From Dyadobacter sp. UC 10 (GTDB lineage Bacteria > Bacteroidota > Bacteroidia > Cytophagales > Spirosomataceae), in the NCBI RefSeq assembly GCF_008369915.1, contig NZ_VSRN01000001.1, positions 4,708,501 to 4,772,500 of the forward strand: DNA of 64,000 nt. Reading direction: 5' to 3'. A model generated the notes under the pieces. It did not search any database, was not told the DNA's origin, and saw only the letters and a program-made list of their open reading frames with translations. Below, in pieces: positions 26,610-36,403 of the stretch (position 1 is the stretch's first letter; each line of letters starts with the position of its first letter). Made by a program: the position numbers and the translations under genes.

Positions 26610-28643
26610 CTATTTTTTGACTTTCACTTTGAAAGAAACCCGTTTCGTTTCATGGATAAACGAATGCGCCCCGTGGTTGTCCCGGCGCGTGTTACCGGTT
26701 TTTGGATATTCGTAAATACCGTAAAAAGCAATTTCGTGTCCATCCGGACAAGCAGGTTTAATCTTCACCTGCGATGTCAAACGCTGTGCGCCCGACCAGT
26801 CTGCCCGGGCAAAGAAAAGCATGCGCCGGCTGTCCATATCCACGTAAGGATCTTCGGTAAAAAGTTGCAAACCAAAATCATGGAGCGAATCCAGATCGGA
26901 TTTTGTAAAAATGCTGATCCATTCCCCCGGATTGGCTATTCCATTGCCATTTCCTTCGCCGACGCGCATTTGATTTTCTACTTCAAGATTTATATTCCGA
27001 CCGTCAGCGATTTCGAATTTTGTCAGGGTTTTTTCGGGTGAATAAAAAGGGACTTCCAGTAAAAACTGGTCTTTTTTGCCATTGTAACTCACCATTAATT
27101 TCATCTTCGCACGATCCAGCTCCGCGTGTCGCGAGCGGATGCGGAAGCGGGTCTTTTCGTGCAGCGTTCCCTGAGCGATTTTACCAATGGTGATCGCGGG
27201 ATCCATTACTTCCACTTCTTCATCCTGCGCAATCAGCTCCATGCGAACGGAATCCACCGCAGCGCCGCCTTTGTTGAATAATAATGGACTTAGTGAAACG
27301 ATATCGCCCACACCCGGCATCTTTTTATCGAGCGAGTAGGTGGCCATCGTAATGTGGCCCGGATCACCGGATCGGTACAATCCAATCTTACTGTGCTGAC
27401 CCGTTCCCTGTAATTGAATGCGGCCCTTTGCGTCGCTGGTAACACTTTTGCGGTCAATTTTGCGGGTAGAGACATTCAGCTTGATCAGCTCAAAACGGGT
27501 ATTTGGAGAATAAATGCTATCCGTCAGGACTTGTACAGCAATGTTCGGAGCCAGCGGCCCGTCGGGCAGCCATTGTTTTGTTTGTATACTAAATCCTTCC
27601 CGGCGCACATCGTCGAGTATGGTAAAGCCTGGTATTTTCCTGTCAGTATTAACATTATAATTCCAGACTGAAAAATCGGGATACACATCAATATGGTGCC
27701 ATTTTTCGGGTCGCGCGAGTGGCATCCGGAAGTACTTCATGTGGAAATCAAACTGCCCTTTGATATTGACAGCATTGTGAAAACCTTTGAAATAGCCAAT
27801 CCCGTAATGCCAGCTTTCATAGTTGAGTTCGAGGGTTTTATAAGCATCGTCAATCTCCTGATCGTGCTGCCGCAAAAAATCCTTGCTACCCAAATGCATT
27901 CGGATCGGTAACCCAACAAAGTTGCGCCCCATTTCTTTAAATGGAGTAAAAATCTGCAAAGCTTTCGGCCCAACCGTAAATGAAGCGGACGGACAAAAAA
28001 ACGAGGCGCTCGACAGCAAATGCGGGTATTTGGAAGCAGCCAGCATGGACATAAATCCGCCCATACTCAACCCAGAAACGGCGCGGGCTTCGCGGTAAGG
28101 TTTTGTGCGATAATGCGAGTCAATGTACTTTACAAATTCCGGAAAGTAATCGACAAACTGCCGGTCTTCCTTCACGGGAGCAATGTCGTACGGACGAGGA
28201 TATTGCGCCGGCACGTAACCATCCCATTTCGCAATAATTACATCATTATCAGCTACGTAACTTGTGAAGTTGTCCAGCGAATCGGGGCCGGTACGTGCGT
28301 AATTCCCATTAAAATCATCATAATAACGCGCCTCGCCCGAGCGGGAAACTTCACCTTCCGCCGGACCGTTAAACCGACCCGCATTGCCATGAAAATAGTA
28401 AATCACAGGATATCGCCGCCCGGGATGCTGGTGGTAATCGGCTGGCAAAATCAGTCTGAAATGCCGGTTTTCTTTAAATACCTCACTATAATGCTGCCCG
28501 TCCTCAATAACGCCTTTCGGGCGCGACGGCTGGGCATAAACGTTTGTTACTGTCGCAAACAGAAGTAGCGCAGCCAGCAGCCCCGTTAAGGGAACTTCAT
28601 TGTTTTTATAAAAACCGGTAAATCTATTTCGCTGGTTCATCAT
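26610..28643 (-). CDS. Secreted alpha/beta-hydrolase esterase-like protein with C-terminal beta domains
   Basis: A 677-residue exported protein. Signal peptide about 1-38 (ending VYAQ). The first half (about 45-330) is a putative esterase (esterase D-like) fold: YPVIYYFHGNAGRF, then the nucleophile elbow GLSMGG with Ser193, and GFHNAVN with a likely catalytic His. The second half, about 340-677, is beta-rich with no recognised catalytic motif and may include a CARDB-like or other adhesion domain. It could remove acetyl or other acyl groups from a glycan. It starts 6 nt after the stop of the DUF5107-TPR gene, and two consecutive ATG codons are present. Confidence 0.78.
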   Translation of the reverse strand: MMNQRNRFTGFYKNNEVPLTGLLAALLLFATVTNVYAQPSRPKGVIEDGQHYSEVFKENRHFRLILPADYHQHPGRRYPVIYYFHGNAGRFNGPAEGEVSRSGEARYYDDFNGNYARTGPDSLDNFTSYVADNDVIIAKWDGYVPAQYPRPYDIAPVKEDRQFVDYFPEFVKYIDSHYRTKPYREARAVSGLSMGGFMSMLAASKYPHLLSSASFFCPSASFTVGPKALQIFTPFKEMGRNFVGLPIRMHLGSKDFLRQHDQEIDDAYKTLELNYESWHYGIGYFKGFHNAVNIKGQFDFHMKYFRMPLARPEKWHHIDVYPDFSVWNYNVNTDRKIPGFTILDDVRREGFSIQTKQWLPDGPLAPNIAVQVLTDSIYSPNTRFELIKLNVSTRKIDRKSVTSDAKGRIQLQGTGQHSKIGLYRSGDPGHITMATYSLDKKMPGVGDIVSLSPLLFNKGGAAVDSVRMELIAQDEEVEVMDPAITIGKIAQGTLHEKTRFRIRSRHAELDRAKMKLMVSYNGKKDQFLLEVPFYSPEKTLTKFEIADGRNINLEVENQMRVGEGNGNGIANPGEWISIFTKSDLDSLHDFGLQLFTEDPYVDMDSRRMLFFARADWSGAQRLTSQVKIKPACPDGHEIAFYGIYEYPKTGNTRRDNHGAHSFIHETKRVSFKVKVKK

Positions 28644-28649
28644 GCAATA

Positions 28650-31600
28650 TTAATCTTCCTTTTTACGCGCTTCTGTCAAATCAAGTATCCTGAAAAATAG
28701 CGTGGTCAGGTTGTAATTTTTGTTCTCTGTCAATTGCTGTTCCAGCTTTTCAGAAAGCGTCAGGTCATTCTGCGACTTAGCCAAGACCCATTGCACTTCC
28801 GGCGCATCGGAGCCTTTTGTAATTTCCCAATTCCGCAGCGAATCCTGTTCTGCCTTCCAGTTATTCAGAAACCCCGCAGCCTTTTCCTGCTTACCCGCTC
28901 TTTGGAGCAAATACACACCAAGGTAATTGTTGAGCACATTTCTGTTGCTTTCTTTGCTGGCATGGAGGGTGTAGTCTGAGATATGCTGCGTATACTGACT
29001 GGCTTTCGGCGCATTGCCAAGCTGGGTTTCACAATACGCTGCAAGGTAATCGATCAGTCGCGTATCCGGTTCGTGCGGTTTCCCGGTACCGAGGTTTTCC
29101 GGCCACAGGCGGGCTTTTTCAAGTGCTTTTAAAGCATCACGGTATTTTTTGTTTTCTGCCAAATGCATTGCATTACCCAGATTGGCAACAACATACAAAG
29201 TGTGACCTTCCCGCGCACCTTCCTGCGGCAAAACCTGGATTTTTTCCAATATTTTCAGACATGCAGTGAAGTTACCTGCATTCAGCAGCGATTTGGCATA
29301 GTCGATGCCGATAACTGGATTGTCAGGGAATTGTTTATAAGCAGTTTGCGCATTTACCAGCGCCTTTTCCTGTGTTTTTTGATTATTAAAAAAATCGGTC
29401 AGATAATGCCAGCTGCGCCATTCTTTGGGATTAAGCTGGTTGGCTTTTACGAAATCAGCTTCCGCAGTACTGGAAGCATTATTTTGGAAAAGGATTCCTC
29501 TTGCAATATAGAAAGGCGCATAATCTGCCTCATTATTGCAGGCTGCAAATTGTTTTTTGGCATTTTCTTTATCTCCGATGTGCCAATAAATTAATCCCAG
29601 GTAGTAGCGGTTTTTCCAGGAAGAATTTTGTTTTTCAGCCCAAATCAAAACGGGAATCGTTTCGAGCCGGAAAGGGAAAACCAGCTCCGGCGACATTTCA
29701 ATGGCGCTTTTCAATTGCTTTTTGCTTTCTTCGGGCGTTGAATCCCGGTTAAGATATGCAAGCCAGTAAGAAACAGTAGGGTAGGCGGGGGCCAGTGCGA
29801 GCACTTGCTTTGCCTCCTGATTTTGTCCCTGGTTCACATAATCCATTGCCAGTTCCAGGTAGGTTTCATGCGGCAGCTCGTTGCGGATCGCGTTTTGAAA
29901 AATGGCCTGGGTTTCTTTGGTTGGACCAAGCAAATACTGCTCGAAATGCGCATAATGGTTGAGCGGGTCTACATGCAGCAGCTCTTGCCAAACCTGTGTC
30001 GCCTGATCTGGCTTGTTTAATTTTCGAAACGCGGTGCCCAGCGATTGATACGCTACCAGGTTATTCCGGTTGTAATCCAATGCTTTCCGGGCGTCGGATT
30101 CGGCTTTTTCAAAATCCTGCTTTTGCAATGCAATACCGGCCAGCTGCGTGTACGCGCCGGATTTGTATTCCATCGTCCAGGTCGCCACCGACAACGCTTC
30201 CTCCGCTTTCGTCAGGTCGCCCAGCTTTCGGTAAAGTGCTCCGTATAAATAATTGGCGCCGCCGTGATAGGTGTTTTCAGCCAATACTTTTCTGGCAAAA
30301 TCCAGCCCTTTTGCATATTCGCCATTACGATAATGGTATTCGGCCAGCCGGACCAATGCGCCGCTGTGCGTGGGTTCTTTTTTCAAACAATCCAAAAAAC
30401 GTTGGCGCGCGCCTTCAAAGTTGCGCATTGCATTTTCATCCTCACCCAGCTCGAAAAGTCGCTCTGCGGAGTGCGGATCTTGTTTGTCAGTCGAAATCAC
30501 TGGTCGATCCAGTACCTTTTCGGGCTGCGCTGCATACAGCAGCCGATCGTTACCAATGCTCACCCGTACCGATTTTTGATCGGTCGCAGACAAGGAAATC
30601 GCTTTGGTATAAACCTCCATGGGTTTGAGTTGAAGCGGAGATTGATAAATTATCTTCCCGGCCACCGTCACTTTCAGCGTGTCCTGAATCGAAGAGATCG
30701 GATTAAGGATGATCCTGAGACTATCGCCCCGCGCCGCTACATTGAGCGTACCATAAGGTGAAGCATCCATCATTCCGCCAGCGGCTTTCACTGGAAACCA
30801 GTATTCCGTTTTGGTCTCAGAATAAAAGGGCCCCAGATTTTTTTGATTAAATGGACTGTGAAATCCGCTGCGCTCCGCCGCCTGATTGAATGTCACACCC
30901 GATTGTGCTTCAATGTATTGTCCGTCTGAATCCGTAAGCAAATCTTCCCAGATCGCACCTTCTCGGGCCCGTGACCAGATCCATAGTTTCTTGCCCGGCG
31001 CATCTGAATAAGGAGCCCAGTGGCCAAATCCAAAATTTTTGTTATGCCAGTACCCGCCGAACCAATTGGTATGCATGCCCATGACGTGGTAGGACTTGTC
31101 CCCGCCGGAATTGACGTTTTTGTAATACGACAGATCCACACCGTTTTCATCAATGGGCCAGGGACTCGCATTTCCATCGTGACCAACATGATGCGTACCC
31201 GGGAAAAAGAACTGCATATCCTCCGACGCCCGGAATGCCGCATTCTCCCACGAAAGGTAGGCGTCGTGCAGGGGTAGGGGATTATACCAAAGGCTTTGCG
31301 TTTCGAAATAAGCTTTGTCTTTTGGCAATACAATTTTAACCCGCCACTGCGTCCGGGAAGCGAGGTCGAGGCCGCCCACAACACAGGTGACACTTCCGTC
31401 AGCATTATTTTGCATCACATAATCCACCGGCGCGGCTGCCCAGGGGGCGTGGCCGAGGTCGAGGCCAAAGTTATGCTCAATGCCGCCGCTCGTCCACGGA
31501 CCACGAATGCCGATCGCCCGGAATTTCATCACGTGATTGGTGTAGACAAACTCTTCGCCGGTTGATTTTTCAATAGCGCCCATGACTTTGCCCCCTACTT

Positions 31601-31901
31601 CCGGCAGCACCTGCACTTTAATGTAGGGATTTTCCAGCTCGACCACCTTCCAGTTTTTGGTCGTGCTTTTGTTGGTATAGCCGTCAAAAACGTAGTAGGG
31701 ATAAAATGGTGACACTTTTTTGCCGACGCCCATTACGGGAATCGGATTAGGGTCGGAATAGGGATAAGTTTTGAAGGGTTGTGCTTTTTCTGTGATGCTG
31801 GCTTTTTGCGCGCGGGCTGCTGGTGACAACACCAGCAGCGGCAGGGCGAGCGCCAGCATTGGAAAAAAGGGTAAGATTGAAAAATTAAAATGAGCTCGCA
31901 C
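28650..31901 (-). CDS. DUF5107 and tetratricopeptide-repeat exported protein
   Basis: A 1083-residue protein. GTG at 31901 is taken as start because it supplies the charged N-terminus of a signal peptide (MRAHFNFSILPFFPMLALAL... ending ARAQ); the next ATG gives a signal lacking positive charge. The DUF5107 domain (about 45-350), a galactose-mutarotase-like beta-sandwich, contains VLPEVGGKVMGAIEKSTGEEFVYTN, GGIEHNFG and the WFPV segment. From about 460 to 1070 there are many TPR units (ALVRLAEYHYRNGEYAKGLDFARKVL, GALYRKLGDLTKAEEALSVA, QSLGTAFRKLNKPDQATQVW). Similar two-part proteins occur in glycan loci of Bacteroidota, but the activity is not known to me; epimerase or lyase activity is possible. 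It lies between the GH123-like gene and the esterase gene with gaps of 38 and 6 nt. Confidence 0.85.
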   Translation of the reverse strand: MRAHFNFSILPFFPMLALALPLLVLSPAARAQKASITEKAQPFKTYPYSDPNPIPVMGVGKKVSPFYPYYVFDGYTNKSTTKNWKVVELENPYIKVQVLPEVGGKVMGAIEKSTGEEFVYTNHVMKFRAIGIRGPWTSGGIEHNFGLDLGHAPWAAAPVDYVMQNNADGSVTCVVGGLDLASRTQWRVKIVLPKDKAYFETQSLWYNPLPLHDAYLSWENAAFRASEDMQFFFPGTHHVGHDGNASPWPIDENGVDLSYYKNVNSGGDKSYHVMGMHTNWFGGYWHNKNFGFGHWAPYSDAPGKKLWIWSRAREGAIWEDLLTDSDGQYIEAQSGVTFNQAAERSGFHSPFNQKNLGPFYSETKTEYWFPVKAAGGMMDASPYGTLNVAARGDSLRIILNPISSIQDTLKVTVAGKIIYQSPLQLKPMEVYTKAISLSATDQKSVRVSIGNDRLLYAAQPEKVLDRPVISTDKQDPHSAERLFELGEDENAMRNFEGARQRFLDCLKKEPTHSGALVRLAEYHYRNGEYAKGLDFARKVLAENTYHGGANYLYGALYRKLGDLTKAEEALSVATWTMEYKSGAYTQLAGIALQKQDFEKAESDARKALDYNRNNLVAYQSLGTAFRKLNKPDQATQVWQELLHVDPLNHYAHFEQYLLGPTKETQAIFQNAIRNELPHETYLELAMDYVNQGQNQEAKQVLALAPAYPTVSYWLAYLNRDSTPEESKKQLKSAIEMSPELVFPFRLETIPVLIWAEKQNSSWKNRYYLGLIYWHIGDKENAKKQFAACNNEADYAPFYIARGILFQNNASSTAEADFVKANQLNPKEWRSWHYLTDFFNNQKTQEKALVNAQTAYKQFPDNPVIGIDYAKSLLNAGNFTACLKILEKIQVLPQEGAREGHTLYVVANLGNAMHLAENKKYRDALKALEKARLWPENLGTGKPHEPDTRLIDYLAAYCETQLGNAPKASQYTQHISDYTLHASKESNRNVLNNYLGVYLLQRAGKQEKAAGFLNNWKAEQDSLRNWEITKGSDAPEVQWVLAKSQNDLTLSEKLEQQLTENKNYNLTTLFFRILDLTEARKKED

Positions 31902-31939
31902 GCAGCAATGATGAAAGGTTTAGGAATAGCAATCTGAAA

Positions 31940-33862
31940 TTATTTTATACGCTTCAAAATGAGCTCCGCAAGCTCCATGCGCACTTTGTACCATTGCTCC
32001 TGGTCATAGCTCCACACATCCAGATTACCAATGGATTTGTCTCCAAAAGGCTCTTTGATTAGCTGATCAACAAGCGCATCAGCACGTTTGGAATTACCGT
32101 CAAGCTTCGCGAGCAGGCGCAGGTATTCGTAATCCTGCACACCATCGCGCATGGTTTTCAGGCGGATAGACGGACAAGGTTCCGACACATTGGGCACCAT
32201 GCCGGGTTTGTAAATGACCGAGCCGTTTCCATTAAATTGCCGGTAGGTAAATTCCGCGTCGGCTTCGGAAGCTTCCTTGTAAAAGTCCTTCCAGGATTCG
32301 GGATCATACCAGCCCCTTTCCCAACCGGCGCCAATACCCCAGCTGATCCAGGAGTAGGTTTTGTATTTCCAGCAAGACCAGCTGATCGCGCGGTCGTTGA
32401 TAAGCGGTAAATCAATGAATGTCGAGCTGCCTACCCAGCTGTTGAGCTTGTGTTCGTAGAGCATTGGGCCGTAGAGCCAGTCTTTGATGCCCATTTGCTG
32501 GTAATGCTTTACGGTATCAATGTTATAGCTGATCGTATGCGAAGCCCAGTCGGTAATCGATTTGCCGATCACGTCCATGGCGTCCTTGGTATAGCCACCA
32601 TCCACGCGGAACCTGGCTTCAGGATATTCTTTCTTAAAGAGATTACCGTAAAACACCATCCGCGACCATGCTTCGGGGAAGTACGATTCATCCAAACCAT
32701 TCAAATAAACCGTTAGAAGCGTTTTTTTAGGATTCACCATCGGTAATAAATGCTGACGTACCTGCCGGATGCTGCTCGTGTAAATCGCCTGATTGGCCGC
32801 ATTGCGTTCCACTTCCGGTTTACCGATGTCCGGCCAGCCGGCAGTGCCGTGTTTTCCATACACGTCAAATGGAAGTGCAAAAGTTTCAAGCGGCTCGCCG
32901 TAACCGGGACCGTCTGCATAACCATGTTCTTTGGTGAAAGCCTGGCCGGTGAGGTATTTTTTTAGTCTCTTATCGAACTTGTCCCATTGGATTTCAACTT
33001 TACCATTTTTTACCTGAATCTCAGGATCGTAAGTTGGGTCCATTAAAGAAATACGATTTTTTTTGAAGAGCTGGTACACCGCCAGTTCCTGCTTTTCGTC
33101 CATTCTGCTCAAAAAACCTTCGTGTTGCAGACTGGCTTTGAAAGCGTTTTCGTTCGGCAGCTCGAAGTCCCAGACTGTCAGGCTGATCGGTATCTGTTTG
33201 GTTTGCCCGCCAATCGTAACACTAATTACACTCCGGTACGTGCCTGGTCTTGCCTTTTGTGCATCGAGCGGGATAAACTGATCCACCCAAATAATCTGCG
33301 AACGTTGCCCGCTGATCCGGTTGTTGAAGTCGGGCAATGTAAAAGGGTACACCCAGCGGCCGCGTACATGGGCCGAGTCGGTTTGGATGTATTTAAATGG
33401 GATCAGTGCGTCGGGATACCAGCCTTTGCCGAGAGTGGATTTGGGGTAACCCGTACTCGTACTCTGCACATTGACAGACCATTCCAGAAACAGCTCGGGC
33501 TTCATGCTCAACTCGGTACTTCCGTTTTTGAATGGCGTCATATCAAGCTTGATGCCGGTTAATTCTGCGTCAGATTCATTAGACAAGACCAATTGAAACG
33601 AGACATATTCGCCCCGAGCGCCGTGAAGGGAAACCTGTTTACCGTCAAACAGCCAGTTTTTGTCGAGCAGATTTCCTTTCCCGGCTTGATTGGAAGGAAC
33701 ACCTTTAAAGCGGTGCTCTATGATTTCATTCGTAACCGGATCAAGGCGGACGGAGGAAGGTAAGGCCCGTAACTGCCACGCGTCGGCCGCGTAAATTTTA
33801 GTCTCAGGGCTGAATGCATTCAGCGCGATAAAGCAGAGGATAAGTTTTGTAAATCTGATCAT
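31940..33862 (-). CDS. DUF4091 / GH123-like glycoside hydrolase
   Basis: A 640-residue exported protein with a signal peptide (about 1-26, ending YAAD). An N-terminal beta-sandwich (about 60-245) precedes a TIM-barrel-like DUF4091 domain. The latter has the acidic pair Asp391-Glu392 in LNGLDESYF, as expected for GH123 enzymes, which cleave beta-linked GalNAc by substrate-assisted catalysis. The aromatic-rich part (LPLINDRAISWSCWKYKTYSWISWGIGAGWERGW) and the end (CPSIRLKTMRDGVQDYEYLRLL) are typical of the family. A GalNAc-active enzyme would fit the divergent agaS operon well, but DUF4091 members have varied or unknown substrates, so the activity is inferred. Confidence 0.82.
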   Translation of the reverse strand: MIRFTKLILCFIALNAFSPETKIYAADAWQLRALPSSVRLDPVTNEIIEHRFKGVPSNQAGKGNLLDKNWLFDGKQVSLHGARGEYVSFQLVLSNESDAELTGIKLDMTPFKNGSTELSMKPELFLEWSVNVQSTSTGYPKSTLGKGWYPDALIPFKYIQTDSAHVRGRWVYPFTLPDFNNRISGQRSQIIWVDQFIPLDAQKARPGTYRSVISVTIGGQTKQIPISLTVWDFELPNENAFKASLQHEGFLSRMDEKQELAVYQLFKKNRISLMDPTYDPEIQVKNGKVEIQWDKFDKRLKKYLTGQAFTKEHGYADGPGYGEPLETFALPFDVYGKHGTAGWPDIGKPEVERNAANQAIYTSSIRQVRQHLLPMVNPKKTLLTVYLNGLDESYFPEAWSRMVFYGNLFKKEYPEARFRVDGGYTKDAMDVIGKSITDWASHTISYNIDTVKHYQQMGIKDWLYGPMLYEHKLNSWVGSSTFIDLPLINDRAISWSCWKYKTYSWISWGIGAGWERGWYDPESWKDFYKEASEADAEFTYRQFNGNGSVIYKPGMVPNVSEPCPSIRLKTMRDGVQDYEYLRLLAKLDGNSKRADALVDQLIKEPFGDKSIGNLDVWSYDQEQWYKVRMELAELILKRIK

Positions 33863-33893
33863 ATTGAAATTCTTTCAGGAATGTGGGTAGCGA

Positions 33894-35090
33894 TTATTGG
33901 CCAACGGGAAAAATCATCAACTGGCTCAATGCCTCATCTTCGCCCATGACCATATATTTTCCATCTGCCGAGGCAGCCAGCGTACTCAACTGAAAGCCTC
34001 GCCACAAAATGCCCTGCTCGATCCCAGGTTCCACCATCTTGAATTCAGGATTACCCAGGTCGACAAAACCCGCATTTTCATCATAGGAAAACAAATGCGA
34101 GTAGCCCGGCGCGCCACCAGCCAATCCGTACAACTTACCGTCACGCCCGAAAGCCAAAGCCTGCAACCTGCCCATCATCATAGGCTTACCCAGGTTTTTG
34201 ATCTTTTTGGTAGCCGGATTCAGTACAAACAGCTGACCGTCACCCGCATTGCCGCCGTACAGTTTTCCATCCGGCGCTTTCGCCCAGGCTTCCACTTGTC
34301 CTAAAACCTCACGTCCCCAGACAGCCGGTAGCGGCGTTTCCAGAAACTGAAAAGTCTTTTTCGCTGGGTCAAATGCAAATAGCTTGTTGCCTGCGGTACT
34401 GCCGTAAACCAATCCTGCATTATCCTGAACAAGCGCTTTACAGAGGTAAGCCTCCGGCCCGATCGCGAAATCATGCGCGTCTTTCAGCTCCTTTTCTTTG
34501 GGGGCGACCTGGTCAAATACCACAGTCTTTTTAGTTGCAATATTGTAGGTAAAGAAGCGCCCGCCCGGGTAGCTGATCCCGTAAAGCTCGGTGCCCTGTT
34601 TGTCACTGAGCAGCGCAAAAATGCCTTCTCCGGCGACAGGAATGCCCAAATCTCTTACTTCAATAGCATTTCCATTTCCAATACTAACCTGCAACAAATG
34701 ACCGGCTGGCTGGTTTTTTTGACCTATTGTACCAGCGTATAATTTGTTGCCAGCACCTTTACAAAAACCTGTAGCAATGCTTTTCTGCCCGGGAACAATT
34801 TCCTGCAAATCTCTCATCGTCACAACTTTCCGGCTGGAAATCGATGCCACGAAAAGGTACGGAGACAAGCCTTCCTTCGCCGTAGTACCACCCAGAATGT
34901 GGTCGCCCTGCACAGTCAGGGAAGTGATTGCATTGCGGTATATCGGCAGGCGTTTTTCGGCACTATTCGGCAAGGAAACCTCTATCGCAAATGCATCCTT
35001 TGGTGTAAAAAACGTGTACTGAGCCAGCAGCGGGGCAGAGCAGGCGAGGTATAAGGTTGGGAAAAGTATTTTTTTGGTCAGATTTCTCAT
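33894..35090 (-). CDS. Exported beta-propeller protein (second of two tandem)
   Basis: A 398-residue exported protein with signal peptide about 1-23 (ending LLAQ). Repeated blades of the form GKLYGGNAGDGQLFVLNPATKKIKNLG, GLVYGSTAGNKLFAFDPAKKTFQFLE and GTELYGISYPGGRFFTYNIATKK suggest a seven- or eight-bladed propeller. Its start codon overlaps the stop of the upstream propeller gene by 4 nt (ATGA), so translation is coupled. Shared blade wording with its neighbour points to tandem duplication. Such propellers may act as glycan-binding proteins or lyases, and no catalytic residues could be assigned. Confidence 0.72.
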   Translation of the reverse strand: MRNLTKKILFPTLYLACSAPLLAQYTFFTPKDAFAIEVSLPNSAEKRLPIYRNAITSLTVQGDHILGGTTAKEGLSPYLFVASISSRKVVTMRDLQEIVPGQKSIATGFCKGAGNKLYAGTIGQKNQPAGHLLQVSIGNGNAIEVRDLGIPVAGEGIFALLSDKQGTELYGISYPGGRFFTYNIATKKTVVFDQVAPKEKELKDAHDFAIGPEAYLCKALVQDNAGLVYGSTAGNKLFAFDPAKKTFQFLETPLPAVWGREVLGQVEAWAKAPDGKLYGGNAGDGQLFVLNPATKKIKNLGKPMMMGRLQALAFGRDGKLYGLAGGAPGYSHLFSYDENAGFVDLGNPEFKMVEPGIEQGILWRGFQLSTLAASADGKYMVMGEDEALSQLMIFPVGQ

Positions 35091-36289
35091 TTCCGAATTT
35101 CTTTTTCAGGATTGAACTGGATCATAAAGGGGCGGGTTGAATCGCCTACGCCCGAAGGATTGCGACGGGCGGCGAAGTACAGGTTTCCGTCTTTATCCCG
35201 GATATCGCAGCCTGTGGCCTCGGTGATCTCGGTGATGGGATATTCGCGCAAAATGGACTTTTTGCGTGTTGCAGGGTCGTATTCCACGAGCACGGTTTTG
35301 TCTTTTAATACATAGTTTCCGTGGCCGCCAATGATATAATACAACTTTCCATTTTCACCGATGTTCAGATTAGGTACATAGGGTCCCCATGCGGGTGCTT
35401 TGTTCGTTTCGATCACGCCTCCGAGGTCTTCTACTTTACCGATTCCGTTCTTTTCAGGGTGAAATGCGATGAGTTTTGCGCCGTACGTGATCAGGTAAAT
35501 AATCCCTTTCGCTTCGTCTTTGGCATAAGCGGTTACGCCCGTGATGATCTTCGAGCCGGGGGTGCCGGGAAATGCGGGCAGACTTTCTCTTGCAAATACT
35601 AATGAGTCGCTGTCTTTCTCATACTTCACCAGCCGCTGCCGCCAGTCTACATAGTAGCAGTTTCCCCACCAGTCGGTGAACAATACACGCGGCACGTGCG
35701 AGCTGGCCAGGCGGCCAAAGTCCCGCAGGTTGTTTCTGGCTGGATCGTATACCAGGAAATGCGCCTGCGGATAGGTAATACCATATAGTATCCCGGTTTT
35801 TGGGTCAATGTCAACATCTTTGATACTCTCATATTGCATGCCTATTCCCAGATTTTGCAGTCCTGTTTTTGGATTCCATTTCATGAAAAACCCGCCCGCA
35901 TAACCCTGCGGATGTTCCATCAGGTATTCCTCCCGGGATTCGCCTCCATCTGTTGAAAAATAGATTGAACCATCAGGAGCCGCTACGATCTTGGAATGTA
36001 TTTTTCCCTGCCACTGAAACGGCCGTAAATGGGCCATATCCTTGATAAAACCATTCAGTTTCATGGCATTTGTCGTCGCATCAAAGGTGTACAAACCGAT
36101 ATTGTTGGCATGGTTGGTAACGCCGATATGCACCGTGTTGGATGCCGCATTATACCCGATCGAGCCCCATGTGGAATGTGCTTCGGGGAAATCAGGATAT
36201 TCGATGAAGGCAACGTTTTTGTCCGTTTTCTGAGCGAAAGCAGTGGCTGTGCACATCAAAAACAGCCAGAGTTGTATAGTAGGTGTCAA
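35087..36289 (-). CDS. Exported beta-propeller protein (first of two tandem)
   Basis: A 400-residue exported protein. TTG at 36289 is taken as the start (MTPTIQLWLFLMCTATAFAQ signal peptide); the next ATG would leave only a short signal. Blades such as GSIYFSTDGGESREEYL, GILYGITYPQAHFLVYDPARNNLRDFG, GIIYLITYGAKLIAFHPEK and GKLYYIIGGHG repeat through the protein. It overlaps the next propeller by 4 nt and seems to be the first gene of the five-gene leftward set ending with the ACT protein. The function is unknown; its position before the GH123-like gene suggests a role in glycan processing. Confidence 0.72.
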   Translation of the reverse strand: MTPTIQLWLFLMCTATAFAQKTDKNVAFIEYPDFPEAHSTWGSIGYNAASNTVHIGVTNHANNIGLYTFDATTNAMKLNGFIKDMAHLRPFQWQGKIHSKIVAAPDGSIYFSTDGGESREEYLMEHPQGYAGGFFMKWNPKTGLQNLGIGMQYESIKDVDIDPKTGILYGITYPQAHFLVYDPARNNLRDFGRLASSHVPRVLFTDWWGNCYYVDWRQRLVKYEKDSDSLVFARESLPAFPGTPGSKIITGVTAYAKDEAKGIIYLITYGAKLIAFHPEKNGIGKVEDLGGVIETNKAPAWGPYVPNLNIGENGKLYYIIGGHGNYVLKDKTVLVEYDPATRKKSILREYPITEITEATGCDIRDKDGNLYFAARRNPSGVGDSTRPFMIQFNPEKEIRK

Positions 36290-36368
36290 AGGTTAAAGGT
36301 TTAGGGGTAAATATTTTATCGACGCTAATGTAAAAAATCGAACACACTTTGCGTAGTATGAAGCCAAA

Positions 36369-36403
36369 TTTCTTTCGAAATCTTTCTTTTAAATTTCATT
36401 TCA
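36369..36403. promoter_or_regulatory. TTTC-rich repeats upstream of the propeller operon, candidate DeoR site
   Basis: Within 35 nt the forward strand shows TTTC five times (TTTCTTTCG, CTTTCTTTT, TTTCATTTC), about 80 bp upstream of the first propeller gene. DeoR-family operators often contain spaced TTTC units. The block touches the end of the DMT transporter gene. Evidence is compositional and weak. Confidence 0.28.

Noticed and set aside
29996..30628. A 210-residue rightward open frame
   Set aside because: It lies wholly inside the DUF5107-TPR gene on the other strand and has a composition typical of an antisense shadow, with no recognisable domain.
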